Both the position numbers and the translations under genes were made by a program. A DNA stretch of 64,000 bases, taken from Candidatus Rokuibacteriota bacterium. Its GTDB lineage: Bacteria; Methylomirabilota; Methylomirabilia; Rokubacteriales; CSP1-6. Under the pieces are notes generated by a model. That model was not told the origin of the DNA and made no database searches. It worked only from the letters and a program-made list of their open reading frames with translations. Shown in pieces: positions 18,768-27,892 of this stretch (position 1 is its first letter; every line of letters starts with the position of its first letter). The stretch spans positions 1 to 64,000 of the forward strand of contig QHRU01000042.1 of NCBI GenBank assembly GCA_003220225.1, read 5' to 3'.

Positions 18768-20150
18768 CTAGAGCGAGCGGAGGAAGTTGACGAGATCCTG
18801 CTTCTGCGGCTCCGGCAGCGCGTTGAACCGGTCGACGATCGCGTTGGCCTCGGACGCCTTGAACTGCGCGTTCCCCGCGCTCTTGTGGGCGCGGATGGCC
18901 ACGATCAGATCGCTCGTACGCCCGTCGTGCAGGAAGAAGAGCCGCTTGCCGAGACCCCAGAGCGGCGAGGTCCTGAACTCGTCGCCGAGCGCCTCGCCCT
19001 GACTGACCTCGTCGGCCAGCCCCGGCCCCATGTTGTGCAGGAGCAGGTCGGAGAACAGGTTCACCGGCTTGGTGTCGAGCGCCTGCACCGTCGAGGCGCC
19101 GGTGTACAGCGTGGGAGTGTGACACAGCGCGCAGCCGATCACGCCGAAGGTCGTGCGGCCGCGGTCGATCGAGGCGGCGCCGCCCGGCATGTTCGGGGAC
19201 GGATACGGCGGGCCGAGGAAGCGCATGAAGAAGGCGAACCTCTCGATGGCGCTGATCGCCTCGGCCCCGGTCGTGCTGTCGGTGTTGGTGACGTTGTTGG
19301 GCGTGGTCACGAGCTGGCAGGCGGGCGTCTCGTCACGCTCGGTCTGGAACAGCTCGTTGGTGATGCCCATCTCCACGTTGTAGGCCTCGCCCGAGAACAG
19401 CAGGAGCGACTTGTTCTGCGCCTTCCAGCCGAACCGCGCGATCGTCCCGTCGTTGCCGTTATTGTTCGCCTCCCCGGTGATCCGGATCCGGTTTGGCCGG
19501 CCGACGATCCCGAGCGAGGCCTTGACGGAGGCGTTCGCGCGTTGATTGGCGACGATTGCGGCGTCGGGGATCTGCTCGATCAACCCGGCGCCGAACATCG
19601 GGGTGGGAATGCGAAAGATCACGTTGTCGTTGGCGAGCTGCCGCTCGAAGTTAGGCTGCCTGATCGTGCAGCCGCTGGCGTCGGCGTCGGGCGTGCCCTC
19701 GTTGCGGCCGCTGATCACGAAGAGCCCATGGACGCCGCCGTCCGGCGTGCCGTCGGCCTTGCGCTTGAACCGCGCCTCCCGTACCGGGCCGTCGTTCGTG
19801 ATGAAGGGCGGGACCGTGTTACGCGCCCCGAACGCCGTCGCCACCGCGACCTGAGGATTCAACGCCGGGCTCGTTCCCCCGACCGCCGGCTGGCTGTGAC
19901 ACCCCACGCAGCTGTCGAGATTGAAGCGAGGCCCGAGGCCTTCGCCGAGACCGTCGACCTCCCGGAATTCGTCTCTGCCGACGTCGAAAAAGACGCGTTG
20001 CGACGCCGTGAGACCGGCCAGGTGCGCTCCGGCGCCCGGGCCGCCACCACGAACGCCCGGATCGCGAGCCAAAAACTGGGCGCCTGCCGCGCCCACCATG
20101 ATCACCGTCACGAGCGGCACCCCCGCGATGAGCAGTTTGAGGTTGGTCAT
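18768..20150 (-). CDS. Di-heme c-type cytochrome, DUF1111 (thiol oxidoreductase-like)
   Basis: 460 aa with a Sec signal (LLIAGVPLVTVIMVGAAGAQ). Two CxxCH haem c sites are visible: CVGCH in the N-terminal half (near residue 80) and CALCH towards the C-terminus (near residue 340). The order LDSCVGCHSQPAVGG ... FGVIGCALCHTPTL ... LLHNMGPGLADEV ... LWGLGKRLFFLHDGR is that of COG3488/DUF1111 di-heme oxidoreductases, related to MauG-like peroxidases. Periplasmic electron transfer is expected, but the partner is unknown. Confidence 0.85.
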   Translation of the reverse strand: MTNLKLLIAGVPLVTVIMVGAAGAQFLARDPGVRGGGPGAGAHLAGLTASQRVFFDVGRDEFREVDGLGEGLGPRFNLDSCVGCHSQPAVGGTSPALNPQVAVATAFGARNTVPPFITNDGPVREARFKRKADGTPDGGVHGLFVISGRNEGTPDADASGCTIRQPNFERQLANDNVIFRIPTPMFGAGLIEQIPDAAIVANQRANASVKASLGIVGRPNRIRITGEANNNGNDGTIARFGWKAQNKSLLLFSGEAYNVEMGITNELFQTERDETPACQLVTTPNNVTNTDSTTGAEAISAIERFAFFMRFLGPPYPSPNMPGGAASIDRGRTTFGVIGCALCHTPTLYTGASTVQALDTKPVNLFSDLLLHNMGPGLADEVSQGEALGDEFRTSPLWGLGKRLFFLHDGRTSDLIVAIRAHKSAGNAQFKASEANAIVDRFNALPEPQKQDLVNFLRSL

Positions 20151-20179
20151 GTCAACACCCCCGGTGCCAAGCAGCCCGA

Positions 20180-20200
20180 CATCGGCGCGACACGCCGATG
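20180..20200. other. Hairpin in the leader of the di-heme gene
   Basis: CATCGGCG (20180-20187) pairs with CGCCGATG (20193-20200) around a 5-nt loop, 30 bp upstream of the di-heme start codon. It may be an operator or leader structure. No promoter boxes could be placed around it with confidence. Confidence 0.45.
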
Positions 20201-20337
20201 GTCGTCATAGGCCGGAGGTCGCAACCCGGATGCCACGACTCCCGGTCGACGCAACTGGCGGGAAACGCTCGCGGCCGGATGCGATGTGATCGTCGGCGGC
20301 AGGACGAAGAGCGTCAGTGGCGCGACAGCGCGGCAAC

Positions 20338-20377
20338 GACGCGGGGCCGGCGTGCGCGTTGACACCGGCCCCGCGTC
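20338..20377 (-). terminator. Strong hairpin after the third Liv operon (no T-tract)
   Basis: GACGCGGGGCCGG (20338-20350) pairs perfectly over 13 bp with 20365-20377, loop 14 nt. It starts 9 bp after the DUF4242 stop on the minus strand, where an operon end is expected. No U-run follows in the minus direction, so it may act as a 3'-stabilising hairpin or need a factor. Confidence 0.5.
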
Positions 20378-20386
20378 ACGATGGCG

Positions 20387-20665
20387 TCAGCGCTTTTCGG
20401 CGGTGGTGGGATCGATGACGTTCTTGATCTCGGAGATCTTGTTGGCGGGGAAGCCGCCCTCCTGCGCGTGCTTGCGCACCAGCTCCTCGCTCGGCGCCAC
20501 GTACACGCAATAGACCTTGTCGCCGGTCACGTAGCTCTGCACCCACTGGATCTGCGGGCCGAGGCGCTGGAGCACGCTGCACGATTTTTCGGAGATGGCG
20601 CGCAGCTCCTGCGCGGTGAGCTTGCCGGCGCCGGGGATCTCGCGCTCGATGAGGTACTTGGGCAT
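20387..20665 (-). CDS. DUF4242 small protein
   Basis: 92-aa soluble protein beginning MPKYLIEREIPGAGKLTAQEL, with WVQSYVTGDKVYCVYVAPSEE and a C-terminal HAQEGGFPANKISEI. This matches DUF4242 proteins, ferredoxin-fold dimers whose function is poorly known (one relative is described as nickel-binding). It follows the BadI/MenB-like enzyme by 9 bp and is the last gene of the third Liv operon. Role unknown. Confidence 0.8.
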   Translation of the reverse strand: MPKYLIEREIPGAGKLTAQELRAISEKSCSVLQRLGPQIQWVQSYVTGDKVYCVYVAPSEELVRKHAQEGGFPANKISEIKNVIDPTTAEKR

Positions 20666-20674
20666 GGTCTCCTC

Positions 20675-21457
20675 CTATCGTCGGAACTTCTTGAAGTCGA
20701 CGGGCCGTTTTTCGACGAAGGCATTGCGTCCTTCCATCGCCTCCTCGGTCCCGTAATAGAGGTTGAGGGCCGTGTGCGCGAACTGCGCCACGCCTGCGCG
20801 CGGCTCGGAGTCGATGTTGAACGACTGCTTGGCCAGCGCGAGCGCGGTCGGGCTCTTGTCGAGCAGCTCGCGGCACCACTGCTCGACCTCGGCGCGCAGG
20901 CTGCCGGCCGGCACGACCTTGTTGACCAGGCCCATCGCCAGCGCCTCCTGCGCCGAGTACTGACGGCAGAGATACCAGATCTCGCGCGCTTTCTTCTCGC
21001 CCACCACGCGTGCCAGGTACCCGGTGCCGTGGCCGGCGTCCACGCTGCCCACGCGCGGGCCCGTCTGGCCGAACACGGCCGTGTCGGCGGCGATCGAGAG
21101 GTCGCAGAGCACGTGCAGCACGTGGCCGCCGCCGATGGCGAAGCCGTTGACCATCGCGATCACCGGCTTGGGGATGTGGCGGATCGCGCTGTGCAGCGCC
21201 TCCACGTCCATGGGGCGCTGATCCCTGGCATAGCCGCCGTGCCCGCGCTCCTTCTGGTCGCCGCCGGCGCAGAACGCCTTGTCGCCGGCGCCGGTCAGCA
21301 CGACCACGCCGATCGACGGATCCCAGCGTGCGTCGACGAACGCGTCGGTCAGATCGGCGACGGTCTTCGTGCGGAAGGCGTTACGCACCTCCGGCCGGTT
21401 GATCGTGATCCAGGCGACGCCGGCCTTCTTCTCGTACAGGATGTCGGTGGACGTCAT
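20675..21457 (-). CDS. BadI/MenB-like crotonase: probable 2-ketocyclohexanecarboxyl-CoA hydrolase
   Basis: 260-aa crotonase-fold enzyme. Oxyanion-hole motifs [11 protein letters not shown] and [11 protein letters not shown] are present. [37 protein letters not shown] and [11 protein letters not shown] resemble BadI (anaerobic benzoate/cyclohexanecarboxylate pathway) and its homologue MenB more than ordinary enoyl-CoA hydratases. No other menaquinone genes are nearby, whereas a Liv importer and a hydratase share the operon, so I favour ring hydrolysis of a cyclic beta-keto acyl-CoA. MenB remains the alternative. 16 bp after livM. Confidence 0.72.
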   Translation of the reverse strand: MTSTDILYEKKAGVAWITINRPEVRNAFRTKTVADLTDAFVDARWDPSIGVVVLTGAGDKAFCAGGDQKERGHGGYARDQRPMDVEALHSAIRHIPKPVIAMVNGFAIGGGHVLHVLCDLSIAADTAVFGQTGPRVGSVDAGHGTGYLARVVGEKKAREIWYLCRQYSAQEALAMGLVNKVVPAGSLRAEVEQWCRELLDKSPTALALAKQSFNIDSEPRAGVAQFAHTALNLYYGTEEAMEGRNAFVEKRPVDFKKFRR

Positions 21458-21473
21458 GTCGCGTGATTTTACG

Positions 21474-22460
21474 CTAGAGCGGCTTCTTCAGCAGCCGGCC
21501 CAGCTCGCCGATGACGCCGCGGCGGAACGTCAGCACGCAGACGATGAAGATGGTGCCCTGCACGATGGTCAGCCAGGAGCCGATCTGGGCCAGGTAGTGC
21601 TCGAGCGAGATCACGAGGAAGGCGCCGACCACCGGTCCGAAGACCGTCCCCATCCCGCCGAGCAGCGTCATGAGCACGACCTCACCCGACATCGTCCAGT
21701 GCACGTCGGTGAGCGAGGCGAGCTGGAACACGAGCGCCTTGGTGGCGCCGGCCGTGCCGGCCAGCGTCGCCGAGAGCACGAACGCGATCAGCTTGTACCG
21801 CTCGGCCTGGTAGCCGAGCGAGGTCGCGCGCGGCTCGTTCTCGCGGATCGCCTTGAGCACCTGGCCGAAGGGGGAGTGGATCGACCGGTAGACGACGAGG
21901 AACCCGAGCAGGAACACCACGAGGACGACGAAGTACATCGTGTACGTCTGGCGGAGGTCGAGCACGCCGAACATCGTCCCGCGCGGCACCGCCTGGATGC
22001 CGTCTTCGCCGCCCGTGAACTTCGCCTGGAGCGAGAAGAAGAAGATCATCTGCGCGAAGGCGAGCGTGATGTTCGCGAAGTAGATGCCGCGGCTCCGGAT
22101 CGTGAGGGCGCCGATGACCACGCCGAGGGCCGCCGCCACCAGCGTGCCGAACACGATCGCCGACTCCGGCGCGAAGCCCCACACCTTGGCGGCGTGCGCC
22201 GACGCGTAGCCGGCGCAGCCCAGGAAGGCGGCGTGGCCGAAGGAGAGGAGCCCCACGTAGCCGACGAGGAGGTTGAAGGCGCACGCGAACAGCGCGAAGC
22301 AGAGCGCCTTCATGAGGAACACGGGGTAGACGACGAACGGCGCCAGCACGAGGAGCGTCACCATGGCTCCGAAGGCGACGATCTGGTGGATCGGCGTGGT
22401 GCCGCTGATCTCCACGGCGACGGGCCGCGCGCTCGTCCCGGGAGCGGTCAGGGTGCTCAC
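21474..22460 (-). CDS. livM: LivM-type ABC permease, operon 3
   Basis: 328-aa inner-membrane permease with [20 protein letters not shown] and [20 protein letters not shown]. The GTG at 22460 overlaps the livH stop by 4 nt (GTGA), which fixes the start; the frame is open to 23156 only as a livH shadow. It lacks the basic-tail LivF partner and linked synthetase of operons 1 and 2, so it belongs to a different Liv subtype. Confidence 0.9.
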   Translation of the reverse strand: MSTLTAPGTSARPVAVEISGTTPIHQIVAFGAMVTLLVLAPFVVYPVFLMKALCFALFACAFNLLVGYVGLLSFGHAAFLGCAGYASAHAAKVWGFAPESAIVFGTLVAAALGVVIGALTIRSRGIYFANITLAFAQMIFFFSLQAKFTGGEDGIQAVPRGTMFGVLDLRQTYTMYFVVLVVFLLGFLVVYRSIHSPFGQVLKAIRENEPRATSLGYQAERYKLIAFVLSATLAGTAGATKALVFQLASLTDVHWTMSGEVVLMTLLGGMGTVFGPVVGAFLVISLEHYLAQIGSWLTIVQGTIFIVCVLTFRRGVIGELGRLLKKPL

Positions 22461-23341
22461 GTCGCGCGTCCGAAGAGTCCGGCCGGGCGGACCAGCAGCA
22501 CCAGCGCCATGATCACGAAGATCACGGTGTTCGAGGCCTCCGGGTAGAAGACTTTGGTGAAGCCCTCGATCACGCCGAGCCCGAAGCCCGTCACGATGGA
22601 GCCCATGATCGAGCCCAGGCCGCCGATGACGACCACCGCGAAGACGACGATGATGAGGTCGGCGCCCATCAACGGGTTGACCTGGTAGATCGGCGCCGCC
22701 AGCACGCCGGCGAGCGCCGCCAGGGCCACGCCGAAGCCATAGGTGAGCGTGATCATGCGCGGCACGTTGATGCCGAAGGCCTGCACCAGCGTCGGGTTCT
22801 CGGTGGCCGCGCGCAGGTAGGCGCCGAGCTTCGTGCGCTCGATCACGTACCAGGTGGCGAAGCAGACGACCAGCGAGAACACGACGACCCACGCCCGGTA
22901 GGTCGGCAGGAACATGAAGCCGAGGTTGTAACCGCCGGTGAGCTGCGCAGGCGCCGTGTAGGGCAGCCCCGAGGAGCCGAACTGGTTGCGGAAGACGCCC
23001 TGCACCACCAGGGCCACCCCGAAGGTCAGCAAGAGGCCGTACAGGTGGTCCAGCTGGTAGAGACGTTTGAGCATGGTCCGTTCGAGAACAATCCCGAACA
23101 GACCGACGACGACGGGAGCCAGGAGCAACGACGGCCAGTAGCCGAGCCCCGTCCACTGGAGCGCGAAGTACGCGACGAAGGCGCCCATCATGTACTGAGC
23201 ACCGTGCGCGAAGTTGATGATGTTGAGCAGGCCGAAGATGACCGAGAGCCCGAGGCTCAGCAGCGCGTAGAAGGCGCCGTTGATCAGCCCGATGAGGAGC
23301 TGGCCGAACAGCGCCTGCGTCGGCACCCCGAAGATCGTCAC
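22457..23341 (-). CDS. livH: LivH-type ABC permease, operon 3
   Basis: 294-aa permease: GAFYALLSLGLSVIFGLLNI, NFAHGAQYMMGAF and C-terminal [12 protein letters not shown]. Coupled to livM by a 4-nt overlap and 28 bp downstream of livK. The gene order K-H-M after G-F differs from operons 1 and 2. Confidence 0.92.
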   Translation of the reverse strand: MTIFGVPTQALFGQLLIGLINGAFYALLSLGLSVIFGLLNIINFAHGAQYMMGAFVAYFALQWTGLGYWPSLLLAPVVVGLFGIVLERTMLKRLYQLDHLYGLLLTFGVALVVQGVFRNQFGSSGLPYTAPAQLTGGYNLGFMFLPTYRAWVVVFSLVVCFATWYVIERTKLGAYLRAATENPTLVQAFGINVPRMITLTYGFGVALAALAGVLAAPIYQVNPLMGADLIIVVFAVVVIGGLGSIMGSIVTGFGLGVIEGFTKVFYPEASNTVIFVIMALVLLVRPAGLFGRAT

Positions 23342-23369
23342 GCCCCGCGCTCCCCGCCGCCCGCGCCCG

Positions 23370-24581
23370 TTATTTCTTCACGAGCGGGCAGTGGCCCTGG
23401 TCCATCGGCCGGAACGCCTGCTCGGCGGGGACGGTGGCGCGGACCTTGTAGTAGTCCCACGGTCCTTTGGACTCCGACGGCTTCTTCACCTCGAACAGGT
23501 AGACGGGATGGATCTTGCGGCCGTCGGCGCGCACCATGCCCTTGCCGAAGACCGGATCGTCGGTGGGCAGCTCCTTCATCTTCGCGATGACCTTCGGGCC
23601 GTCGTCGCTCTTCAGCGCCTCGACCGCCTTGAGGTAGTGGAGCACCGCCGAGTACACGCCCGCCTGGGCCATGGTCGGTTTCGCCTGGCGGTGGCGCTCG
23701 GCGAACTTCGTCGAGAACGCGCGCGTGCGGTCGTTGAGGTCCCAGTAGAACGACTCCGTCAGCAGCAGACCCTGCGCCTTCTCGAGCCCGAGCGCGTGGA
23801 CGTCGGTGAGGAACACGAGGAGGCCGGCGAACTGCTGTCCCCCCTTCACGATGCCGAACTCCGCCCCCTGCTTGATGGCGTTGATGGTGTCGGCGCCCGC
23901 GTTGGCGAGCCCGATGACCTTGGCCTTGGAGCTCTGGGCCTGGAGCAGGAACGACGAGAAGTCGGCGTTCGGGAACGGGTGGCGCACCTTGCCCACCACC
24001 TTGCCGCCGTTCTTCACCACCACCGCGTCCGTGTCGCGCTCGAGATCGTGGCCGAACTTGTAGTCGGCGGTGAGGAAGAACCACGTGTCACCGCCGGTCT
24101 TCACGACGGCCGACCCCGTGCCGTTCGCGAGCGACCAGGTGTCGTAGGTCCAGTGGATCGCATTCGGCGAGCATTGCGGCCCGGTGAGGTCGGAGGTGGC
24201 GCCGGTGGAGACGATGAGCGCCTTGTTCTTCTCTCGCGCGATCTGGTTGACCGCGAGCACCACCGACGACGTGGGCACGTCGATGATGACGTCCACCTTG
24301 TCGGCGTCGAACCACTGCCGTGCGATCGACGAGCCGACGTCCGGCTTGTTCTGATGGTCGGCGACGAGGACCTCGACCTTCATCCCCTTCTTGGCGGCGC
24401 CGAAGTCCTCGATGGCCATCCTGGCGGCCACCACCGAGCCGGGACCGGCGAGGTCGGCGTAGGTGCCCGACTGGTCGTTCATGATCCCGATCTTGATCAC
24501 GCCGTCGGAGATCTGGGCGTGGGCGGGGGCGGCGACCACGGCGAGCGCCGCCACCAGCGTCACGATGCGAAGCACGTTCAT
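23370..24581 (-). CDS. livK: LivK-type periplasmic binding protein, operon 3
   Basis: 403 aa. A signal peptide (IVTLVAALAVVAAPAHAQ) precedes GVIKIGIMNDQSGTYADLAG, the start of the type I binding fold. The ATG at 24581 has AGGAG about 8 nt upstream; longer in-frame sequence is a shadow of livF. The NDQSGTYADLAGPGSV ligand loop is of a type often seen beside aromatic-acid and amide transporters, but the ligand cannot be assigned. Confidence 0.92.
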   Translation of the reverse strand: MNVLRIVTLVAALAVVAAPAHAQISDGVIKIGIMNDQSGTYADLAGPGSVVAARMAIEDFGAAKKGMKVEVLVADHQNKPDVGSSIARQWFDADKVDVIIDVPTSSVVLAVNQIAREKNKALIVSTGATSDLTGPQCSPNAIHWTYDTWSLANGTGSAVVKTGGDTWFFLTADYKFGHDLERDTDAVVVKNGGKVVGKVRHPFPNADFSSFLLQAQSSKAKVIGLANAGADTINAIKQGAEFGIVKGGQQFAGLLVFLTDVHALGLEKAQGLLLTESFYWDLNDRTRAFSTKFAERHRQAKPTMAQAGVYSAVLHYLKAVEALKSDDGPKVIAKMKELPTDDPVFGKGMVRADGRKIHPVYLFEVKKPSESKGPWDYYKVRATVPAEQAFRPMDQGHCPLVKK

Positions 24582-24595
24582 CGTCTGGCTCCTTT

Positions 24596-25298
<703 letters not shown>

Positions 25299-25306
<8 letters not shown>

Positions 25307-26054
25307 GCCCCGATCCCATGTAGGCCTCGACCACCTCGGGGTTGCGCGACACGCTCGGATAGTCGCCCGCGGCCAGGACCTCGCCTCGTGCCAGGACGGT
25401 GATGGTGTCCGACAGGTTCTCGACGACGCCGAGATTGTGTTCCACCATGAGCACGGTTCGATTGGCCGCCACTCGTTTGATGAGCGCGGTGATCCGGTCG
25501 ACGTCCTCGTGGGTCATGCCGGCGGTGGGCTCGTCGAGCAGCATCATCTCCGGGTCCAGCGCCAGCGTGGTGGCGATCTCGAGCGCGCGCTTGCGGCCGT
25601 AGGGCAGCTCCACGGCCGGCGTCGCCGCGAACTCGGCCAGCCCCACCGCGTCGATCAGCTCGACGGCGCGCCCGTTGAGCGCGTCGAGCACCCGCTCGCT
25701 GCGCCAGAAGTCGAACGAGGCGCCGCGGCGCCGCTGCAGCGCGATGCGCACGTTCTCGAGCACGCTGAGGTGCGGGAAGACGGCCGAGATCTGGAAGGAG
25801 CGCACGAGCCCCATGCGCGCGATGGCGGCGGGCTTGCTGCCCGTGATGTCGCGGCCGTTGAAGCGGATGCGCCCCGCCGTCGGCGTCAGGAAGTGCGTGA
25901 GGAGGTTGAAGCAGGTCGTCTTGCCGGCCCCGTTGGGCCCGATCAGCGCGTGGATCGAGCCTCGCCGCACGCGGAGGCCGACGTTCCTCACGGCCACGAA
26001 GCCGCGGAACTCCTTGGTGAGCCCCTCGGTCTCGAGGATGACGTCGGACGTCAC
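25299..26054 (-). CDS. livG: LivG-type ABC ATPase, operon 3
   Basis: 251-aa ATPase: Walker A GPNGAGKTT, ELPYGRKRALEIATTL in the signature position, Walker B MMLLDEPTAGMT and H-loop MVEHNLGVV. The GTG at 26054 forms a 4-nt GTGA overlap with the stop of the upstream enoyl-CoA hydratase; upstream in-frame sequence to 26717 is a shadow. Confidence 0.9.
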
Positions 26055-26866
26055 GGTGCCGGTCGCGGATGGAACACGGGCTCGCGCTTCTCCTTCCACG
26101 CGCGGTTGGCCTCGCCCGTCTCCCACGAGCGCATGCAGTCGTCCTGCGCGCGCAGCACGTCCTCCACGAGCGCGCGCGGATCGGCGTGGAACGACGCCTG
26201 GAGCAGCCGCTTGATGTGGCCGTTGGCCGTCGGCGCCTGGTGGCGCAGCCGCTCGAGGAGGACGGCCAGCGCCGCGTCCACCTCGAACGGCGCGCACACG
26301 CGCGTGACGAGACCGATGGCGTGCGCCGCCTCGGCGGAGACGTCGTCGTTGAGCAGCGAGAGCTCCTTGGCGCGCGCGAGCCCGATCAGCCGCGCCAGCC
26401 GCAGCACGGAGCCGTCGGGGATGATGCCGTGGTGCGAGGCGCCGAGGCCGACCACGGCGTCGCTCGTGGCCAGCCGGAGGTCGCACGCCACCGCGAGCTG
26501 GAGCCCGCCCCCGATCGAGTAGCCGTGCAGGACGGCGATGGCGACCTTCGGCATGTCCTCTAACAGATTCAGGGCGCGGATCCAGTGGCGGTAGAACGAC
26601 TCGTCGATGGCGCCGGCCGCGAGCGCGGTGCGGTCCATCCCCGAGCAGAAGGCGCGGCCCGCGCCGCGCACCACGACGACGAACGTCGCGGCGTCGCCCG
26701 CCGCGCGCTCCACGCACTCCGCGAGGGCCGCGGCGAGCGCGGTGTCGAGCGCGTTGAGCACGGACGGCCGGTTGAGAGTGATCCAGCTCACGCCGTCCCG
26801 CGCCTCGTAGATCACGGGAGCGGACGTGCTACGATCTGACTGCTTCCCAGCCGCGGGTTCAGCCAT
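26051..26866 (-). CDS. Enoyl-CoA hydratase/isomerase family protein
   Basis: 271-aa crotonase: ITLNRPSVLNALD at the N-terminus, oxyanion-hole segments AFCSGMDRTALA and HGYSIGGGLQLAVACD. The usual second catalytic Glu region reads GASHHGIIPDGSVLRLARLIG, where the typical GIxPxxG is kept but the position of the Glu is uncertain. First gene of operon 3; its ATG is 15 bp below the predicted -10 box. Likely acts on the CoA ester of the compound imported by LivGFKHM. Confidence 0.85.
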   Translation of the reverse strand: MAEPAAGKQSDRSTSAPVIYEARDGVSWITLNRPSVLNALDTALAAALAECVERAAGDAATFVVVVRGAGRAFCSGMDRTALAAGAIDESFYRHWIRALNLLEDMPKVAIAVLHGYSIGGGLQLAVACDLRLATSDAVVGLGASHHGIIPDGSVLRLARLIGLARAKELSLLNDDVSAEAAHAIGLVTRVCAPFEVDAALAVLLERLRHQAPTANGHIKRLLQASFHADPRALVEDVLRAQDDCMRSWETGEANRAWKEKREPVFHPRPAP

Positions 26867-26880
26867 GGAGAGTGCGGCCT

Positions 26881-26909
26881 AACGTATGGAAAGACCGCGA
26901 TCCTGTCAA
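26881..26909 (-). promoter_or_regulatory. Sigma70 promoter of operon 3
   Basis: Minus strand: TTGACA (26904-26909), 17 bp spacer, TACGTT (26881-26886). The hydratase ATG at 26866 is only about 15 nt past the -10 box, so the leader would be very short. The box lies within 15 bp of the divergent gene at 26921, so the two transcription units share the same small control region. Confidence 0.72.
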
Positions 26910-26920
26910 GGAGACGCCCT

Positions 26921-27892
26921 ATGCCGCGAGCGAGCAGACGCGATTTCCTGACGACGTCCGCCGGCGCGCTGCTGGCCGTCGGCGCCCCGCGCATCGGTCA
27001 CGCGCAGACGGCGGTCAAGGTCGGCACCGCCGTGCTCGGCGATTACGCGCTGGCCGGGCCGTTCATCGTGGCCGACGCGAAGGGCTTGTTCAAGATCGAG
27101 GGACTGGCCGCCGAGTTCGTCCCCTTCCGCGGCGGCCCGGACCTCGTGAAGGCGGTCGTCGCCGGTGAGCTCCTCCTCGGCGCGGCCGGCAGCACGGACA
27201 TCCTCGTGGCTCGCGAGGCGGGGCAGCCGTTGAAGATGGTGGCCACGCACACCGAAGGCAACCACTTCACCCTCAACGTCGCGCCGGACGTGGCGGCCGC
27301 CGCGGACTTGAAGGGCAAGACGATCGGCGTCACGCGCGTCGGCGCCACCACGTGGGTCTTCGCGCGCATGTTCGCCAAGCAGCAAGGGTGGGATCCGGAT
27401 CGCGACGTGAAGATCGTCGGACTCGGAGGCCTCGACGGGCAGCTGGCCGCGCTCGCGCGCAAGGAGATCGCGGCCTTCGTCTGGGGTGACGGCGGCGCCG
27501 TCACGCAGCTCGCGGGCAAGTCCAAGGTGTTGCTGCGACTCGACGCGGTGACGCCCAGATGGATCAGCCAGATCCAGTACGCCTCCGAGGACGGTATCAA
27601 GAAGAACGCCGACCAGATCCGCAAGGCGCAGAAGGCGATCTTCGGGGCCTTACGCTTCATGAAGGACCAGACGAACGACGCCGCGAAGCTCGTCTCGGCG
27701 AAGATCGGCTGGAGTCCGGAGGCCGTGCTCGCCGCGCACAAGATCTCGAGCCCGCTCTTCTCGCTGGACGGCCAGGTGAGCATGCAGGCGCTGGGGTCCA
27801 TGCAGGACACGCTCCTCGAATACGAGGTGATCAAGAAAAAGCTGCCGCTCGAGGAGCACGTGGCGCGCGAGTTCTTCCCCGTCCGGCTTTGA
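26921..27892 (+). CDS. Tat-exported NMT1/TauA-type substrate-binding protein
   Basis: 323 aa. A twin-arginine signal (RRDFLTTSAGALLAVGAPR) leads into TAVKVGTAVLGDYALAGPF and a type II periplasmic binding fold of the SsuA/NMT1 class (FVPFRGGPDLVKAVVAGELL, DLKGKTIGVTRVGATTWV). No permease is adjacent on this strand. The nearest matching permease/ATPase set is at 30790-33064 on the other strand, which lacks its own binding protein, so the two may work together; this is inference. SD AAGGAGA precedes the ATG. Confidence 0.82.
   Translation: MPRASRRDFLTTSAGALLAVGAPRIGHAQTAVKVGTAVLGDYALAGPFIVADAKGLFKIEGLAAEFVPFRGGPDLVKAVVAGELLLGAAGSTDILVAREAGQPLKMVATHTEGNHFTLNVAPDVAAAADLKGKTIGVTRVGATTWVFARMFAKQQGWDPDRDVKIVGLGGLDGQLAALARKEIAAFVWGDGGAVTQLAGKSKVLLRLDAVTPRWISQIQYASEDGIKKNADQIRKAQKAIFGALRFMKDQTNDAAKLVSAKIGWSPEAVLAAHKISSPLFSLDGQVSMQALGSMQDTLLEYEVIKKKLPLEEHVAREFFPVRL

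Noticed and set aside
20153..20180. Sigma54-like TTGGCAC...TTGAC upstream of the di-heme gene
   Set aside because: The second element reads GT, not GC, at the required 10-bp spacing and would overlap the start codon.
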